Assembly (NCBI GenBank): GCA_046350295.1
Contig: JAXMAR010000001.1
Coordinates: 186,001-250,000, forward strand
Length of the DNA stretch: 64,000 nucleotides
DNA from: JAXMAR01 sp046350295
Lineage (GTDB): Bacteria; Planctomycetota; Planctomycetia; Gemmatales; Gemmataceae
Reading direction: 5' to 3'
Below are positions 61,797-64,000 of this stretch, in pieces; the first letter of the stretch is position 1; each line of letters opens with the position of its first letter. The notes below the pieces were generated by a model. The model worked only from the letters and a program-made list of their open reading frames with translations, had not been told where the DNA came from and did no database searches. A program made the position numbers and the translations under genes.

Positions 61797-62786
61797 TCAT
61801 CTCCGATCCCGATACCCGCGCGGATGCGCCTGATGCCACTTCCAAGCCGTCTCGACAATCGCGCGCAAATCGTTGTACCGCGGCTTCCAACCCAGCTCAT
61901 GCTGGATCTTCTCCGATGACGCCACCAGCACCGGCGGGTCTCCCGCGCGGCGCGGTCCCACCTTCACCGGGACCTTCTTCCCGGTCACCTCCTCCACCGC
62001 CGCGATCACCTCGCGCACGCTGTAGCCCTTGCCGATGCCGAGGTTGTAACGCAGCTCCGACCCCGGCCCCAGCTTCTCGAGCGCCAGCAGATGCGCCGAC
62101 GCCAGATCGTCGACGTGGATGTAGTCGCGCACGCACGTGCCGTCCGGCGTGCGGTAGTCGTCCCCGAAGATCTCGATGTGCGGTCTCTGCCCCACCGCCG
62201 CCTGGATCACGAGCGGGATCAGGTGCGTCTCCGGGTCGTGGTCCTCGCCGATGGAACCGTCCGCCGCGGCGCCGGAGGCGTTGAAGTAACGCAGCGCGGC
62301 GTAGCCCCAGCCATAGGCCCGAGCATAATCCGACAGCGCCGCCTCCACCGCCAGCTTCGAATGCCCGTACGGGTTGATCGGCCGCTGCGGCGTCGCCTCG
62401 GTGATCGGCATCGTCTCGGGCGTGCCGAACGTCGCCGCCGTGGAGGAGAAGACGAAGCGGCCGATGCGATGGCGCCGCATGCACTCCATCAGGCCGAGGG
62501 TGTTGACAAGGTTGTTCTGCCAGTATTTGCCGGGGTCCTTCACCGACTCGCCGACGAAGCAAAAAGCCGCGAAATGGACGACAGCCTCGATGCGGCGCTC
62601 GAGCAACACCTGGTCGAGCCGATGCACGTCTTTCAAATCGGCGACGATCAGCCGCTCCGCCGGGACCGCCGTCTTGTGGCCGAAGCAGAGGTTGTCGTAG
62701 ACCGTGACATCATGCCCGCGCTCGAGGAAGAGCTTGACCGCATGACTGCCGATGTAGCCCGCGCCGCCGGTGACAAGAATACGCAT
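61797..62786 (-). CDS. galE: UDP-glucose 4-epimerase
   Basis: GalE interconverts UDP-glucose and UDP-galactose in the cytoplasm. The 329-residue protein has the NAD motif VTGGAGYIGSHAVKLFLERG, the catalytic Ser in RFVFSSTAATFG, and the YxxxK pair in INPYGHSKLAVEAALSDYAR. RYFNASGAAADGSIGEDHDP and TCVRDYIHVDDLASAHLLAL are standard, with the sugar-binding end LGIGKGYSVREVIAAVEEVT. It may supply the glycosyltransferase at 42636, but this is only a guess. Monocistronic. Confidence 0.93.
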   Translation of the reverse strand: MRILVTGGAGYIGSHAVKLFLERGHDVTVYDNLCFGHKTAVPAERLIVADLKDVHRLDQVLLERRIEAVVHFAAFCFVGESVKDPGKYWQNNLVNTLGLMECMRRHRIGRFVFSSTAATFGTPETMPITEATPQRPINPYGHSKLAVEAALSDYARAYGWGYAALRYFNASGAAADGSIGEDHDPETHLIPLVIQAAVGQRPHIEIFGDDYRTPDGTCVRDYIHVDDLASAHLLALEKLGPGSELRYNLGIGKGYSVREVIAAVEEVTGKKVPVKVGPRRAGDPPVLVASSEKIQHELGWKPRYNDLRAIVETAWKWHQAHPRGYRDRR

Positions 62787-62819
62787 GTCTCGATCTCACG
62801 AACCCGTTTAGCCCAAGTT

Positions 62820-62843
62820 TAGCCTCGGTTCGCAGAACCGGGC
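62820..62843. repeat. Imperfect hairpin of the ccccggtt repeat type
   Basis: The arms agcctcggttc and gaaccgggcc around gca are a degenerate copy of the hairpin at 25474-25496. It lies between the divergent galE and GYF-domain genes. Confidence 0.55.
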
Positions 62844-62961
62844 CGGCCGCCGCCCTTGCGGAAAAGCATACGCCAATCCCCGGCCTTTTCTCTTGCTTTT
62901 TTGTCACACTCGGCTGAACCTTGGCTAATCGTCGTCGGCCTATTCAACCACGAGGAATCCC

Positions 62962-64000
62962 ATGAGCGCCGCCGCACGCTATTGCTACATCAAGAACAAG
63001 CAGCAATTCGGCCCCATCTCCGCCGAAGAGATCAAGGCGATGTGCGCCGCCGCCAAGCTCGGCCGCGACGACCTCGTCTGGCAGGAAGGAACCCCGAGTT
63101 GGCTGCCCGCAGCGCAGATCCCCGGCCTTTTTGCCGCGCCGCCTTCCGCCGCTCCACCCCCGCCGCCCGCGCCCCCGCCCCGCCCGCCGCAGTCGCTGTT
63201 CCACTACCTGCAAGGCGGTCAGCAGCGCGGCCCCGTCTCCTTCGAGCAGCTGAAGGCGCTGGCCGCCTCCGGTCAGCTTCGCCCCGCCGACCAGGTCTGG
63301 CAAACGGGTACGCCGAGCTGGGTCCCCGCGGACAAGGTCCCCGGCCTCATCCCGCCCCCCGCTCCGCCACGAGCCGCCCCGCCCACAACGGCCCCCGCCG
63401 GCCCTCCCGCCGCGCCTCCGCCCGGGCCCCCGCCTGCGGCGCCCGCCGCGCGACCCGCGCCTCCGCCCGGTCCCGCCGCCCCAGCCGGCGTCGACTTCCG
63501 CGCCAACCGTATCTCGTTCCGCTACCCGGCGGACTGGAGGGTCAGCATCAAGCCCGGCTCCGCCAGCCTCGCCGACAGCTGGACCCTCGAGGTCAGAGGC
63601 GTCGTTCCCGGCAAGGACAAGCCGACGCCCGTCACTCTCTTCCTGCAGGTCTTCGGGCCGCCCATCGACGCCGCGGCCCTCAACGACGCCATCATGGAAT
63701 CCCTGAAGGGAAACGCCGAGTTTCGAAACCTCGCCTTCTCTCCCGCCCGCGCCACCTTCGGCGGTCAGTCCGCCCAGGCCCAGGACTACAAGTTCGGCGT
63801 CAAGACCGGCTTCTGGTCGACCGATCCCTGCACCGGCCAGCTGGTCGTCACGACGCTCGGCGACCGCGCCGCCGCCCTCTACTGGCAAATCCCCGACAGG
63901 ATCGTTCCCGCGCTCCGTCCCTTCGCCGACATGGTCCGCGAATCGTTCGCCATCGCCCCGTCGGCCACCGACGACAAGCCCCTCACCTTCGCCGCCAACG
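62962..64000 (+). CDS. Protein with two GYF_2 domains, right end cut by window
   Basis: The visible 346 residues begin with two GYF_2-like domains (ARYCYIKNKQQFGPISAEEI and FHYLQGGQQRGPVSFEQLKA, each with the DxVWxxGTPSWxPA close). These are separated and followed by long Pro/Ala linkers, and from about 180 a soluble domain follows (ISFRYPADWRVSIKPGSASL, LEVRGVVPGKDK). GYF domains bind proline-rich peptides, and in bacteria are often linked to membrane or secretion parts. The start at 62962 has a cgagg binding site. The 3' end is beyond the window. Confidence 0.85.
   Translation, partial: MSAAARYCYIKNKQQFGPISAEEIKAMCAAAKLGRDDLVWQEGTPSWLPAAQIPGLFAAPPSAAPPPPPAPPPRPPQSLFHYLQGGQQRGPVSFEQLKALAASGQLRPADQVWQTGTPSWVPADKVPGLIPPPAPPRAAPPTTAPAGPPAAPPPGPPPAAPAARPAPPPGPAAPAGVDFRANRISFRYPADWRVSIKPGSASLADSWTLEVRGVVPGKDKPTPVTLFLQVFGPPIDAAALNDAIMESLKGNAEFRNLAFSPARATFGGQSAQAQDYKFGVKTGFWSTDPCTGQLVVTTLGDRAAALYWQIPDRIVPALRPFADMVRESFAIAPSATDDKPLTFAAN

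Noticed and set aside
1..64000. tRNA or rRNA genes
   Set aside because: I looked for CCA-adjacent cloverleaf sequences and conserved rRNA stretches in the gaps and saw none; a tRNAscan run could still find one that I missed.

Overview
This window looks like a stretch of chromosome from a high-GC Planctomycetota bacterium, most likely of the Gemmataceae type. The taxonomic call is an inference from protein families. They include a paired DUF1549/DUF1553 and DUF1501 protein, a TIGR03067-type protein, a kinase plus tubulin-like protein, WD40 and leucine-rich-repeat proteins with signal peptides, a PEP-CTERM protein, a GYF_2 protein, a DUF1080 protein and an ExbB/ExbD set. No rRNA, tRNA or CRISPR array was found.

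Layout. 1-3.6 kb (minus): ABC-2 permease genes, acylphosphatase, NAD kinase and rhomboid protease. 3.9-7.4 kb: remains of a giant Ser/Thr kinase-tubulin-like gene, broken by many frameshifts. 7.6-8.7 kb: an AhpD-like protein and a secreted hypothetical protein. 8.7-11.5 kb: repeats and a decayed membrane/WD40 gene. 11.6-13.8 kb: a GH57 glycosidase. 14.0-20.6 kb (plus): DUF1549/DUF1553 protein, PD-(D/E)XK-like protein, DUF1501 protein, a thioredoxin-like gene with an in-frame UGA, and an SGNH hydrolase. 20.6-28 kb: small membrane protein, esterase, PilZ, DUF1080, a first PhnD-like binding protein and a zinc-ribbon coiled-coil protein. 28.0-30.8 kb (minus): one ExbB and three ExbD proteins. 31-36 kb: D-amino-acid transaminase-like, c-heme, TIGR03067 and WGR-domain proteins. 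36-42 kb: an IS110 relic, a large exported hypothetical protein, an Uma2-type protein, a galactonate dehydratase-like enolase and a truncated lyase-like gene that carries a 78-bp copy of the enolase gene's 3' end. 42-52.7 kb: PEP-CTERM protein, glycosyltransferase, RMD1-like protein, a metallo-beta-lactamase/2-hydroxyacid dehydrogenase fusion, LRR protein, a VapBC-like pair, a TIM-barrel isomerase and a DUF4261 protein. 52.8-64 kb: U32 peptidase, broken leucyl aminopeptidase, a second PhnD-like protein, TolC-like protein, a Clp-N/ThiD2/ThiE fusion, GalE and a GYF-domain protein cut by the window edge.

The strongest candidate for something new is the gene at 18598-19734. An in-frame TGA sits two codons after a cysteine, the reading frame continues to a stop that overlaps the next start codon, and a hairpin of bacterial SECIS type lies at the expected distance downstream. 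This reads as a selenoprotein with a Cys-x-Sec motif. Other points of interest are the 78-bp gene-end duplication, several dispersed hairpin repeats (two of them inside coding sequence) and two unusual domain fusions. The frameshifts are concentrated in a few places and could be real gene decay or local sequence error; reads would decide.
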